A stretch of DNA of 12,752 nucleotides, from positions 96,478 through 109,229 of the forward strand of contig MU646487.1 of the NCBI GenBank assembly GCA_026770585.1. Reading direction: 5' to 3'. Position numbers and translations under genes: made by a program. The stretch's first letter is position 1. The number at the start of each line of letters is the position of its first letter. This DNA is from Baffinella frigidus (lineage: Eukaryota; Cryptophyceae; Cryptomonadales; Baffinellaceae). Below the pieces are notes generated by a model that saw only the letters and a list, made by a program, of their open reading frames with translations, ran no database searches and was not told where the DNA came from. Positions 5,848 through 11,925 of this stretch are shown here, piece after piece.

Positions 5848-6180
5848 TCACGCCTGGGGTAGGCCCGCCTCAGGATCCCTGGGATCGGCCCGTCTGAGGA
5901 GGTGTTGGAGCCATTCGCTGCTGTCATTGGAGCCATTCGTCATTGGAGCCATTCGTCATTGGAGCCATTCGGTGCTGCCATTGGAGCCGTTCGGTGCTTC
6001 GGGGGAGCCACTGGAGCCATTCGGTGCTTCGGGGGAGCCATTGGAGTCATTCGTCATTGGGGAGCCATTGGAGTCATTCATCATTCATCACAGCCATTCG
6101 TCATTGGAGCCATTCGTCGTTGGAGCAATTCGTCATTGGAGCTATTCGGTGCTGGGGGGCGAAGGAGGCGTTGGAGCCAT
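5788..6180 (+). repeat. Minisatellite of TTGGAGCCATTCG units
   Basis: About 25 imperfect units built on TTGGAGCCATTCG, with tails TCA, GTGCT or GTGCTTCGGGGGAGC. It starts 14 bp after the stop codon, so it probably forms the 3' untranslated region or immediate flank of gene 1. Open frames here, such as 5771-6217, are repeat artefacts. Confidence 0.85.
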
Positions 6181-6760
6181 GAGGGGCCGGGCCCGCCTCG
6201 GGACAGGGGTAGGATAGGCCCGCCTCAGGACAGGCCTTCGAAAGGCCCGCCTCAGGACTGAATGCCTGGGATAGGCCCGCCTCGGGACAGGGATGGGATA
6301 GTGTGAGGACCGGGTCCTGGACGGGCCCGCCTCGGGGGGAAAGGGCTCCAAGGGTGAGTCCTATCGGGGAAAACGTCCCTAAGTAGTGTAGTGGGACACG
6401 CCTTCATAGATAGGCCCGCCTCAGGACAGGGCTGGGATAGTGAGAGATAGGCCCGCCTCAGGACAGTCCTGGTATAGGCCCGCCTCCGGATAGGCCTTCG
6501 ATAGGCCCGCGTCGGGAGTGGATGAGGAGGGTGCTGTGAGGGGGTAGATGTATGTTCGGAGGGGTGTGGGCTTTCGGGCGGGAGGAGGCTTCCAACCGTT
6601 GGCGGTGGGTACGCCTTGGGGGTTGATGTGGAGGACTAGCGTGGGATAGGCCCGCCTCGGGCGCTGCTGGAGCTCTTTGGATGGGCGGTAGATGAGTGTG
6701 AAGACCTAGTCTAGGACGAGCCCGCCTCGGGGCGTGAAATGGACTGTATTCGGGGTAGTG
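6180..6760 (+). repeat. Minisatellite of GGATAGGCCCGCCTCGGGAC units
   Basis: Loose array of units with core ATAGGCCCGCCTC plus GGGACAGG or AGGACAGG. The same core recurs at 5855-5900, 8135-8160, 8281-8315 and as a tight array at 8842-8995, so it is a dispersed satellite family. No gene seen. Confidence 0.75.
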
Positions 6761-6859
6761 GGACATGTTTGGGTGGAGGGTAGATGAGAGGTAGGTGAGC
6801 CACGGCGCAACAGGATGGGGGCTGTAATAAAAGTAGAAACCATCTTACCTTGCGTCATG

Positions 6860-7138
6860 TACAGGGGTATCTGGGCTATAAGAAACGAGAACTTGAGAAC
6901 ACAGACCGGATTTGGGCCCCCCGTTTTCTTAATTTAGTACCAGAGGGTTGACTAAATCTTGCGAGTCAACCCTCGGGTACTTATTTGGCGATGTCGGAGC
7001 ACCCGTGTTCTGATCCCTTAAGTGCCCAGTAGGCTCATAAACCCTACGGTAGGGCCCTAGGACCTGCCTAGGGCGAGTTTGGGTGAATATTCACCCTATG
7101 GGCACTTACATGTAGGGGATATCCCAGATACCCTTGTA
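6860..7138. mobile_element. Composite element: family D-like ends enclosing a family E-like unit
   Basis: The outer ends TACAGGGGTATCTGGGCTAT and the complement of the right end at 7119-7138 match at 18 of 20 positions. Inside are a hairpin with 17-bp arms (from about 6938, GTACC, A or C, GAGGGTTGACT) and a family E unit at about 7013-7108 with ATCCCTTAAGTGCCCAGTAGG-type ends. No open frame. Confidence 0.6.
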
Positions 7139-7170
7139 CTTGAAACCGGATCAGATATCCACTCTTCCTG

Positions 7171-7255
7171 TACAGGGGTACCTCGCTCATAAGAAACTGC
7201 CCCCCCCTAGGACCCTACAGTAGGCCTATGCCTAGGGCCCTATGGTGGTCCTCAG
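7171..7255 (+). mobile_element. Family D element, right end missing
   Basis: It starts TACAGGGGTACCTCGCTCAT with AAGAAACTGCC and the C-run, then the shared interior CCTAGGACCCTACAGTAGG and CTATGGTGGTCCT. The expected right end (ATGAGCGAGGTACCCCTGTA) is absent, so it is truncated. Confidence 0.7.
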
Positions 7256-7289
7256 TTAGGACCTGCATCGAGAGTAATAAATAAGAAGA

Positions 7290-7538
7290 AGACTCAGACG
7301 GTGCCGTGGATTTCGCGAAATTCGCGACACCATCTGCGTCACCCACCTAGCAGCGGCCGAGTTCCTTTTCATTTTGAATTCAACGCGAAATTGCGGTTAG
7401 GTTCCAGGGCAATGGATAAGATTCTAGCACAAATCGTTTGGATACACTGTATCCGTGAAGCCCCCGGTGGCTGCTAAGTGGAAGTCACACACTTCTGAGT
7501 GTTGCAGAGCGAAATCCACGAGACACCATCTGAGTCCT
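7290..7538. mobile_element. Foldback interrupted by a family C element
   Basis: The left GACTCAGACGGTG and CGTGGATTTCGCG pair with GCGAAATCCACGAG and CACCATCTGAGTC at 7509-7537. The space between contains a small hairpin and the 139-bp family C copy (7343-7481). The most economical reading is insertion of family C into an older foldback. Confidence 0.55.
7343..7481 (-). mobile_element. Family C element, 139 bp, reverse orientation
   Basis: It is the reverse-complement counterpart of 3482-3620 with identical length. Shared blocks include CAGCGGCCGAGTTCCTTTTC, the AATGGATAA region and TCCGTGAAGCCCCCGGTGGC. The ends CCACCTAGCAGC and GGCTGCTAAGTGG are short inverted repeats. Confidence 0.75.
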
Positions 7539-7577
7539 CAAAACACACACCCTCGACGAGGCTGGAGCCGATTTGCA

Positions 7578-7803
7578 TACAGGGGTACCTTGCTTATCCC
7601 TTAAGTGGCGGACGGGCGAATATTCGCCCTAACTCGCCCTAGGCCGGTCCTAGGGCCCTACCGTAGGGCGTATGAGCCTACTCGCCACTTAAGGGATAAG
7701 AAACTGCCCCCCCCGCTAGGACCACCGTAGGGCCCTCGGCACAGTCCTACTGTACATGTAGGGTCCTGGGGAGGCAGTTTCGTATGAGCGAGGTACCCCT
7801 GTA
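7578..7803. mobile_element. Family D element carrying a nested family E insertion
   Basis: The outer ends TACAGGGGTACCTTGCT and ATGAGCGAGGTACCCCTGTA are those of family D. The interior 7595-7698 is a complete family E unit bounded by TA on both sides. Removing 7597-7698 leaves 124 bp, close to the 121-122 bp of uninterrupted D copies at 8160 and 8319, and rejoins GCTTAAGAAACTGCC as in those copies. Confidence 0.8.
7595..7698. mobile_element. Family E element nested in family D, TA target duplication
   Basis: The ends TATCCCTTAAGTGGCG and CGCCACTTAAGGGATA are perfect inverted repeats. Inside are the palindrome GGGCGAATATTCGCCC and the core CTACCGTAGGG. The flanking TA on each side is the expected target duplication of Tc1/mariner-type or some PIF/Harbinger-derived MITEs. 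Confidence 0.8.
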
Positions 7804-7985
7804 CAGAACCAGTTCCGGTGTCCGCCTGTGCTGGGAGCTCGAAGAACCTAAAGGACCTAAAGGTTGGTGACGGGTGTGTCCGAAGAGACGCGTCCTTTCT
7901 GATCTTGACCACTTGCATTTACTCGAGCGAGCCGCCTACCACAACCACACCCTCTAATCGACACGCCCCGCCCCACCCAACCTTA
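7804..7985. other. Unique spacer, no gene recognised
   Basis: This is one of the few stretches between 5788 and 9000 without visible repeat structure. The short open frames (7818-8024 plus, 7658-7918 minus) show no domain and run into neighbouring elements. Confidence 0.4.
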
Positions 7986-8116
7986 ACCCTTAAGTGGTTG
8001 GTAGCATACTACGCTCCTACTTAGGCCTACTGTAGAGGCCTGCTGGGGTCAAATATGACCCCCCCCCGCCACTTAAGGGAAAGTTAACATACCGGCCACT
8101 TAAGGGAAAGTTAACA
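7986..8116. mobile_element. Family E element with duplicated right end
   Basis: The left CCCTTAAGTGG at 7988 and the right GCCACTTAAGGG at 8069 form the inverted repeats. The right end, CCACTTAAGGGAAAGTTAACA, is then repeated at 8096-8116. The interior has CCTACTGTAGAGGCCT. Confidence 0.6.
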
Positions 8117-8159
8117 GGTCACGCCACCCAGTTCGGCCCGCCTCAGGACTGGCCTGGGA

Positions 8160-8280
8160 TACAGGGGTACCTCGCTCATGAGAACCTGCCACCCCCTTAG
8201 GACCACCGTAGGGCCCTAGGCATGGTCCTACTGTAGGGTCCTAGGGAGAGGCGGTTTCTTATGAGCGAGGTACCCCTGTA
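8160..8280. mobile_element. Family D element, complete copy 1 (121 bp)
   Basis: TACAGGGGTACCTCGCTCAT at the left is matched by ATGAGCGAGGTACCCCTGTA at the right, 20 bp perfect, with pairing continuing about 10 bp further with mismatches. The interior is built of CCTAGG and CCTACNGTAGG motifs. TA at both outer edges is a candidate target duplication. Confidence 0.8.
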
Positions 8281-8318
8281 CGCCTGGGATAGGCCCGCCT
8301 TGGGAAACGAAGCGGGCC

Positions 8319-8440
8319 TAGAGGGGTACCTCGCTCATAAGAACCCCCCCCCCCCTAGGACCCTACAGAAGGACCATGCCTAGGGTCCTATGGTGGTCCT
8401 AAGGTGGGAGGCGGTTTCTTATGAGCGAGGTACCCCTGTA
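8319..8440. mobile_element. Family D element, complete copy 2 (122 bp)
   Basis: The left end TAGAGGGGTACCTCGCTCAT has one change from copy 1; the right end is identical to copy 1. The interior has a run of 12-13 C then CTAGGACCCTACAG. It abuts the next copy and shares its terminal TA. Confidence 0.8.
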
Positions 8441-8560
8441 GAGCGTTACCTCGCTCCTAAGGAGGCGCACCCCCCTAGGTCCCTACAGTAGGCCTATCTA
8501 AAGCCCTACGATGGTCCTAGGGGGGGGAGCGCGGCTCCTAATGAGCGAGGTACCCTTTTA
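8439..8560. mobile_element. Family D element, diverged copy 3 (122 bp)
   Basis: The ends TAGAGCGTTACCTCGCTCCT and ATGAGCGAGGTACCCTTTTA are diverged but the length and interior order (C-run, CCCTACAGTAGG, ATGGTCCTAGG, G-run) are kept. It follows copy 2 directly and is followed directly by a family E copy. Confidence 0.7.
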
Positions 8561-8654
8561 TCCTGTAAGTGGCGAGGCGGTCAAAATTGAGGTCCTAGGC
8601 AGGTCCTAGGGTCCTACGGTAGGGTGTATGCGCCTACTCGCCAAGTCAGGGATA
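8559..8654. mobile_element. Family E element, abutting family D
   Basis: The left TATCCTGTAAGTGGCGAG pairs with the right CTCGCCAAGTCAGGGATA with a few mismatches. The interior carries GGTCCTAGGCAGGTCCTAGG and CCTACGGTAGGG. The TA boundaries are shared with family D copy 3. Confidence 0.65.
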
Positions 8655-8731
8655 CCAGGCCTGTCCTGCGGTGGGCCTCCCACTTGCACGTGCACCCTTC
8701 ACACCCCGCGAGGGCCTTCCCGAGGCGGGCC

Positions 8732-8838
8732 TATCCTTCAAGTGGCCAGGGGGTCCAGATAAACCCCAGGTCCTACGGTAGGGCCCTACGGTAGGGCCCT
8801 ACGGTAGGGCGTATGAGCCTACTGGCCTCCCAAGGGAC
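8732..8838. mobile_element. Family E element with tripled core
   Basis: The left TATCCTTCAAGTGGCCAG and right ACTGGCCTCCCAAGGGACA are diverged inverted repeats. The core TACGGTAGGGCCC occurs three times in a row at 8776-8815, a local expansion not seen in the other copies. Confidence 0.6.
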
Positions 8839-8841
8839 AAC

Positions 8842-8998
8842 CCCCGAAGCGGGCCTATCCCAGGCCTGTCCTCGGATAGGCCCGCTTCGGGACAGAGAGG
8901 CCCGCCTCGGGACAGACGGGCCCGCCTCGGGATGGATAGACCCGCCTCGGGACAGACAGGCCCGCCTCGGGATGGATAGGCCCGTCTCGGGACCAGGG
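8842..8998 (+). repeat. Tandem array of GGCCCGCCTCGGGACAGAC units
   Basis: About seven units of 18-20 bp alternating GGGACAGAC and GGGATGGATA tails. It is the tightest array of the satellite family at 6180-6760 and ends just before the duplicate last exon of gene 2. Confidence 0.8.
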
Positions 8999-9001
8999 AG
9001 C

Positions 9002-9046
9002 TCAGGGGAGGCGAGCAGAGAGAGCCCGGATCTTCGCGGTTCCGCG
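9002..9046 (-). pseudogene. Duplicate of the last exon of gene 2, truncated
   Basis: On the minus strand it encodes GTAKIRALSARLP then TGA, matching DAKIQALSARLP then TAG at 9147. The 5' half of the exon and a usable acceptor are not recognisable. A truncated family D element (9060-9132) lies between the two copies. Confidence 0.6.
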
Positions 9047-9059
9047 CGCCTCCCGAGGG

Positions 9060-9132
9060 TCCTACCGTAGGGCCTAGGACCCTATGGTGATCCTAGGGGG
9101 GGTTGGTTTCTTATGAGCGAGGTACCCCTGTA
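9060..9132. mobile_element. Family D element, left end missing
   Basis: The interior CCTACCGTAGGGCCTAGG and CCTATGGTGATCCTAGG, then GGTTTCTTATGAGCGAGG and TACCCCTGTA form the right half of family D. The left terminal repeat is absent. Confidence 0.7.
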
Positions 9133-9146
9133 GTCCTAGGGAGGAC

Positions 9147-9218
9147 CTAGGGGAGGCGGGCGGAGAGAGCCTGGATCTTGGCGTCTTTGAGCCGCACCAG
9201 CTGCTCCAATTTCTTCAC
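9147..9218 (-). CDS. Gene 2 last exon with stop codon
   Basis: After the acceptor CCAG|GTG the minus strand encodes VKKLEQLVRLKDAKIQALSA then RLP and TAG, 23 residues. Heptad leucines (L4, L7, L10) and charged flanks mark a coiled coil. The exon joins in phase 0 to the LETK end of the upstream exons. The sequence directly upstream of the acceptor on this strand is the CCCTACA array at 9224-9318. Confidence 0.65.
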   Translation of the reverse strand: MKKLEQLVRLKDAKIQALSARLP

Positions 9219-11826
9219 CTGGCATTAGGGTGTAGGGTGTAGGGTTTAGGGTGTAGGGTGTAGGGTGTAGGGTGTAGGGTGTAGGGTGTAGGGTGTAGGG
9301 TTCAAGGTGTAGGGTGAGGGCGCGAGAGCTGCGCCCCACACCACGTCACATGGCGAGTAGGCTCACGCGTCCTAAGTGACGAGTAGGCTCCTACGTCCTA
9401 CCGTAGGGCCCTAGGACCTGCCTAGGACCATCATTATTTAAGGCCGAGGCTCCCCTCGGTTGAGGACCTCTTGGAGGTCAACTTTGATCCCCTGGCCACT
9501 TAAGGGATATAGAAGAAAAAACATAGAGCAGACTTTCCAGTTCTGGTGCAAATTTTAAAAAACGGTACTGGTTAAACACAAAGTTACATTTGTAAACCTC
9601 TTCAGTTTTAAACTTCCACCAAAATCTGAGCGATCTAAGGGTACGGACCTTGGTTTCGAGGATCAAGACGGTCCCGCGCAGCTCCTGACTATCAAACCAG
9701 ATTCTGCCCTAATTAAATTTACGCAGGGCCCTAATTAATCTCCTTCGAACTCCTATGAACACATAGGGGTCCATTTTCTTTCAAATTAAACATGTCCCCG
9801 GATTAGTTTAGGTTCCTAAGTCAATTTATTCAGGGCAGAATCCAGGAAGGGCATTACCTTGGTTTCAAGGATAAGGACGGTCTCGCGTGTTGGACTCAGG
9901 GTTCTAAAAAACATTTAACAACAATTTTGCGTGTTTTAAAAGGCTAAATTATTTTACATTGTAAAATTTGTACCGAGTCGCGTCCAAATAAAACGTTGGG
10001 TTTCGGAAGTAACCTTGGTTTCGAGGATAACAACGGTCTCGCGCAGCTCCAAGATCGTTTGCTCCTTCTCCACCAGGATTTCCGTGTCCACCTGCGAGAG
10101 AGAGAGAGAGCCAACCGACGCGGTTTCGGCTTAATTTGGACGCGACGCCGTACACACTCTACATCAAAAAACAATTCGCTGTTGTAAAAAACACGAAAAG
10201 TTGCGTTTAAAATGTTTTTAGAAGGCTCAATAATATTTATAATATTTTTAAAACGTTGTAGGGCGCGAGGATCAAGACGGTCCCGCGCAGCGCCAGGACC
10301 GTTTGCTCCTTCTCCGCCAGAATCTCGGTGTCCACCTGAGAGAGAGAGAGAGAGAGAGAGGGTTGCTAGCATACGGTGAAGACACAGCAAGGGAAAGAGA
10401 GAGGGAGGGAGAGAGAGAGAGAGAGATAGAGAGAGAGAAAGAGAGAGAGGGAGAGAGAGAGAGAGAGAGAGAGAGCCAACGTTAGCGTTCTCTTTCGACG
10501 CGACTCGGTACAAACACTTACTTCGACGCGACGCCGTTCACAATTTACAAGGTAAAAACTATGTACAACCCGAATCTCCGCGTCCACCTGAGAGAGAGTG
10601 GGGACCCTTTGTTACTACCACCGCCGCAAAAACACGCTCATAAATGGGCTGGGTCGGGGAGCTCATCCGCAGATTGTTCCCATCTCCTGAAGAGTGAGGT
10701 GGGCGTGGCCTTCGATGTGAGTGTCATACAAAGCACCAAAGCACCAAAGCTCAAACGCCCACTCCCGGGGGTCTTACCACGCCAAAGTGGAGGAGGGGGG
10801 TTGGATCTTTTAAGCCGCGGGTTTCCGCGGTTTTGAATTTTGAAAACCACTGCCTTGAAGGGGAATTGACTTTTGGCGACCCCTTCGAAGACTCTGGCGT
10901 GGTACGCTAAACGCTTAACACCACGTGGTTCCGTATGGGTTGTAGAGTTTAAGGTCTAAACCCTAAACCCCACCCCCCAAACCCCAACAACTAAAACGGC
11001 ACGAGGTTCCGGAAATCGGGCGGAGAGACCTAAACGGCATGTGGTTCTGGATGAGAGGATGCGAGAGAGAGTGAGAGAGATGGTGAGAGGGTGAGAGGGT
11101 GAAAGCGAGGGTGAGAGGGTGAGCGGATGAGCGGATGAGCGGATGAGAGAAGGCGAAGATGCGAGAGAGGATGAGAGGGTGAGAGGGTGAGAGGAGACGA
11201 GGGTGAGAGGGTGAGAGGGTGAGAGGGTGAGAGGATGAGAGAGAGGATGAGAGAGAAGAGGAGAGGAGGAGAGGAGGAGAGGAGGAGAGAAAGGATGAGA
11301 GGAGGAGATAGAGGAGGAGATAGAGGGTGAGAGAGAGGGTGAGAGGGTGAGAGGGTGAGAGGGTGAGAGGAGACGAGGAGGAAAGGAGGAGAGGAGGAGA
11401 GAGAGGAGGAGAGGAGGAGATAGAGGAGGAGAGAGAGGGTGAGAGCGGGCGAAACCACATGGCGTTTGGGGTTGCCACAGGCGAAACGGCGTGTGGCTCC
11501 GCAGGGCCATGAGGAGCCCACATCAAGTGGGGTAGAGCTAGGTTCAGGAGGTGTCGCCCCAAGCCCCAACCCCTCAACGCTACTGGCCACACGCGAAACG
11601 GCGTGGGGGTTCGCAGGGCCGGCCACGCGCCCCGGAAGGGAGAGAGACCTCTCGCTGGAGCGCGTCCTCGAAGGCGGTGGCGTCACCCTAAACCCCACAC
11701 CCCAAACTCTAGACGCTCAACCTCAAACGCCGTGTGGGTTCGCAGGGCGGGAGGAGAGGAGGAGAGGAGGAGAGGAGGAGAGACCTCTCGCTGGAGTGCC
11801 CCCTCGTCAACTGGGCGCCCTCCTTG
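9147..11826 (-). CDS. SPEF1: 3' end of a coiled-coil gene resembling SPEF1/CLAMP (partial)
   Basis: Best join on the minus strand: an exon at 11826-11785 or 11687-11649 (ending ALQRE), 10091-10014, and 9218-9147 with the stop; all phase 0. Together they read as a continuous heptad pattern: ALQRE, VDTEILVEKEQTILELRETV, VILETK, VKKLEQLVRLKDAKIQAL, SARLP. From memory of the family, this matches the C-terminal coiled coil of SPEF1/CLAMP, a microtubule-bundling protein of flagella and ciliary central apparatus, whose N-terminal calponin-homology domain would lie to the right of the window. The identification rests on about 60 residues and was not searched. Other coiled-coil proteins remain possible. 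The penultimate and last exons exist in several copies, so isoforms or a locus in decay are both open. Confidence 0.5.
9224..9318 (+). repeat. Telomere-like TGTAGGG heptamer array
   Basis: About thirteen heptamers, mostly TGTAGGG with TTTAGGG, TTCAAGG and TGAGGG variants. On the gene 2 strand it is CCCTACA and sits just upstream of the last exon's acceptor. Confidence 0.85.
9352..9509. mobile_element. Family E-type element, rearranged
   Basis: Two copies of GAGTAGGCTC with CTAAGTGACGAG at the left, the core CTACCGTAGGGCCCTAGGAC, and the right end GGCCACTTAAGGGATA at about 9493-9508. The extra AT-rich stretch near 9430-9440 and a hairpin (GAGGACCTC region) lengthen it beyond the usual 100 bp. 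Confidence 0.5.
9649..9684 (-). pseudogene. Penultimate-exon copy 5, truncated but with both splice signals
   Basis: Between TCAG|GAG and AAG|GTCCGT it encodes ELRGTVLILETK, the last 12 residues of the full exon, in phase 0. The 5' 14 residues are replaced by the family G element at 9689-9843. It could be an alternative 36-nt exon whose acceptor was created at the insertion junction, or a remnant. Confidence 0.55.
9689..9843. mobile_element. Family G inverted-repeat element
   Basis: The arms GATTCTGCCCTAATTAAATT (from 9700) and the complement at 9820-9842 match with 3 mismatches in 23. Positions 9689-9804 align nearly gap-free with 12376-12492, including GGGCCCTAAT, CTCCTATGAACA and AAATTAAACATGTCCCCGGA. 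AT-rich relative to its surroundings. Confidence 0.7.
9858..9889 (-). pseudogene. Penultimate-exon copy 4, 3' half only
   Basis: On the minus strand it encodes TRETVLILETK followed by a good donor AAG|GTAATG. The nearest upstream AGs (TTTTTTAG before AACCCT, and GAG before TCCAAC) give the wrong phase for this frame, so it looks broken. Confidence 0.5.
9970..10153. repeat. Inverted repeats flanking penultimate-exon copy 3
   Basis: GTACCGAGTCGCGTCCAAAT at 9970-9989 and its complement at 10134-10153 match at 18 of 20 positions and flank exon copy 3. Related CGACGCGACTCGGTAC and CGACGCGACGCCGTTC occur at 10496 and 10525, so the arms belong to the repeating intron unit. Confidence 0.6.
10014..10091 (-). 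CDS. Gene 2 penultimate exon, intact copy (copy 3)
   Basis: The minus strand reads (CT)n then CGCAG|GTGGAC and ends AAG|GTTACT; the 78 nt are open and phase 0, encoding VDTEILVEKEQTILELRE then TVVILETK. Regular Leu/Ile/Val spacing and Glu/Lys richness give a strong coiled-coil pattern. It is the only copy with both ends intact and full length, so it is the preferred exon. Confidence 0.65.
10258..10335 (-). pseudogene. Penultimate-exon copy 2, full length, altered donor
   Basis: A long (CT)n tract and CAG|GTGGAC precede VDTEILAEKEQTVLALRG then TVLILAPY. The last codons ETK are changed and the homologous donor AAG|GT is lost; the nearest alternative is AAC|GTTTTA three bases on, in phase 0 but weak. 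It could be an alternative exon or a decaying duplicate. Confidence 0.55.
10336..10485 (+). repeat. (GA)n microsatellite tracts, (CT)n on the gene 2 strand
   Basis: Pure GA runs at 10338-10360 and impure GA/GGGA/GAAA runs at 10395-10475, with shorter ones at 10094-10111 and 10588-10599. Each of the three clean tracts ends at the CAG acceptor of a penultimate-exon copy, so the polypyrimidine tract of the intron has expanded into a microsatellite. Confidence 0.85.
10570..10587 (-). pseudogene. Penultimate-exon copy 1, 5' fragment
   Basis: After CTCTCTCAG the minus strand encodes VDAEIR and then GTTGTA, a possible donor. It matches the first six residues of the full exon. At 18 nt it may be a remnant. 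Confidence 0.5.
10600..10960 (-). other. Gene 2 intron region, no exon established
   Basis: A possible acceptor CTCTTCAG|G at 10690 (minus strand) is followed by an open stretch reading DGNNLRMSSPTQPIYE in one frame, but the phase and lack of family match leave it unproven. Otherwise nothing recognisable. Confidence 0.3.
11045..11445 (+). repeat. Polypurine minisatellite (GAGAGGGTGA / GAGGAGGA)
   Basis: About 400 bp almost free of pyrimidines on the + strand except T in GGTGA and GATGA units. Units of 8-10 bp are arranged in sub-blocks, and a block from 11158-11240 resembles 11320-11375. Minus-strand open frames rich in Ser, Leu and Pro are artefacts of this array. Confidence 0.85.
11649..11687 (-). 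CDS. Candidate upstream exon of gene 2 (copy a)
   Basis: Between TTTAG|GGTGAC and GAG|GTCTCT the minus strand encodes GDATAFEDALQRE, 39 nt, phase 0 at both ends, extending the coiled coil into VDTEIL. The acceptor TTTAG|GGT is itself a telomere-like TTTAGGG motif. The assignment rests on phase, splice signals and heptad continuity only. Confidence 0.4.
11785..11826 (-). CDS. Candidate upstream exon of gene 2 (copy b)
   Basis: Between GGCAG|CAAGGA and GAG|GTCTCT it encodes QGGRPVDEGALQRE, 42 nt, phase 0. It shares the ALQRE end and donor with copy a. Only one of the two is likely to be in a given transcript. GCCGGCCCCCTCCTGT next to it is repeated at 12117, another sign of local duplication. 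Confidence 0.4.
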
Positions 11827-11925
11827 CTGCCGGCCCCCTCCTGTGTCGGGTATCAGGGTTAGAGAGAGAGCACAGTGTGTTTATCACGGCCCGTTTATGA
11901 CGGACGTTAGTGCGTAGGGTTCAGG

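Larger units (their letters stand above)
10960..11800 (-). repeat. Tandem units of 110-130 bp with CTAAACCCC tracts
   Basis: The segment GCGAAACGGCGTGTGGCTCC with GCAGGGCC at 11481-11508 recurs at 11593-11620 and 11723-11750, and weaker versions at about 10990, 11030 and 11448. Between them are CTAAACCCCACACCCCAAAC-type tracts and copies of AGAGACCTCTCGCTGGAG. The units contain the upstream exon copies of gene 2. Confidence 0.6.

Noticed and set aside
5771-6261. Two long open frames with repeated Glu-Pro-Phe and Ser-His residues
   Set aside because: They are translations of the TTGGAGCCATTCG minisatellite, open in several frames because the unit lacks stops.
6826-6831. AATAAA as polyadenylation signal of the ankyrin gene
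   Set aside because: More than 1 kb after the stop, beyond two minisatellites, and the signal is not general in algae.
8842-8998. CRISPR-like array of short repeats
   Set aside because: Units are contiguous or loosely spaced without unique spacers of constant length; a eukaryotic minisatellite explains them.
9944-10587. Ser-Leu-rich and Arg-Glu-rich open frames on both strands
   Set aside because: They read through (GA)n/(CT)n microsatellites; only the parts matching the spliced coiled-coil exons are meaningful.
10956-11698. Three Ser/Leu/Pro-rich minus-strand frames of 184-222 residues
   Set aside because: Artefacts of the polypurine minisatellite; all three frames are open together.
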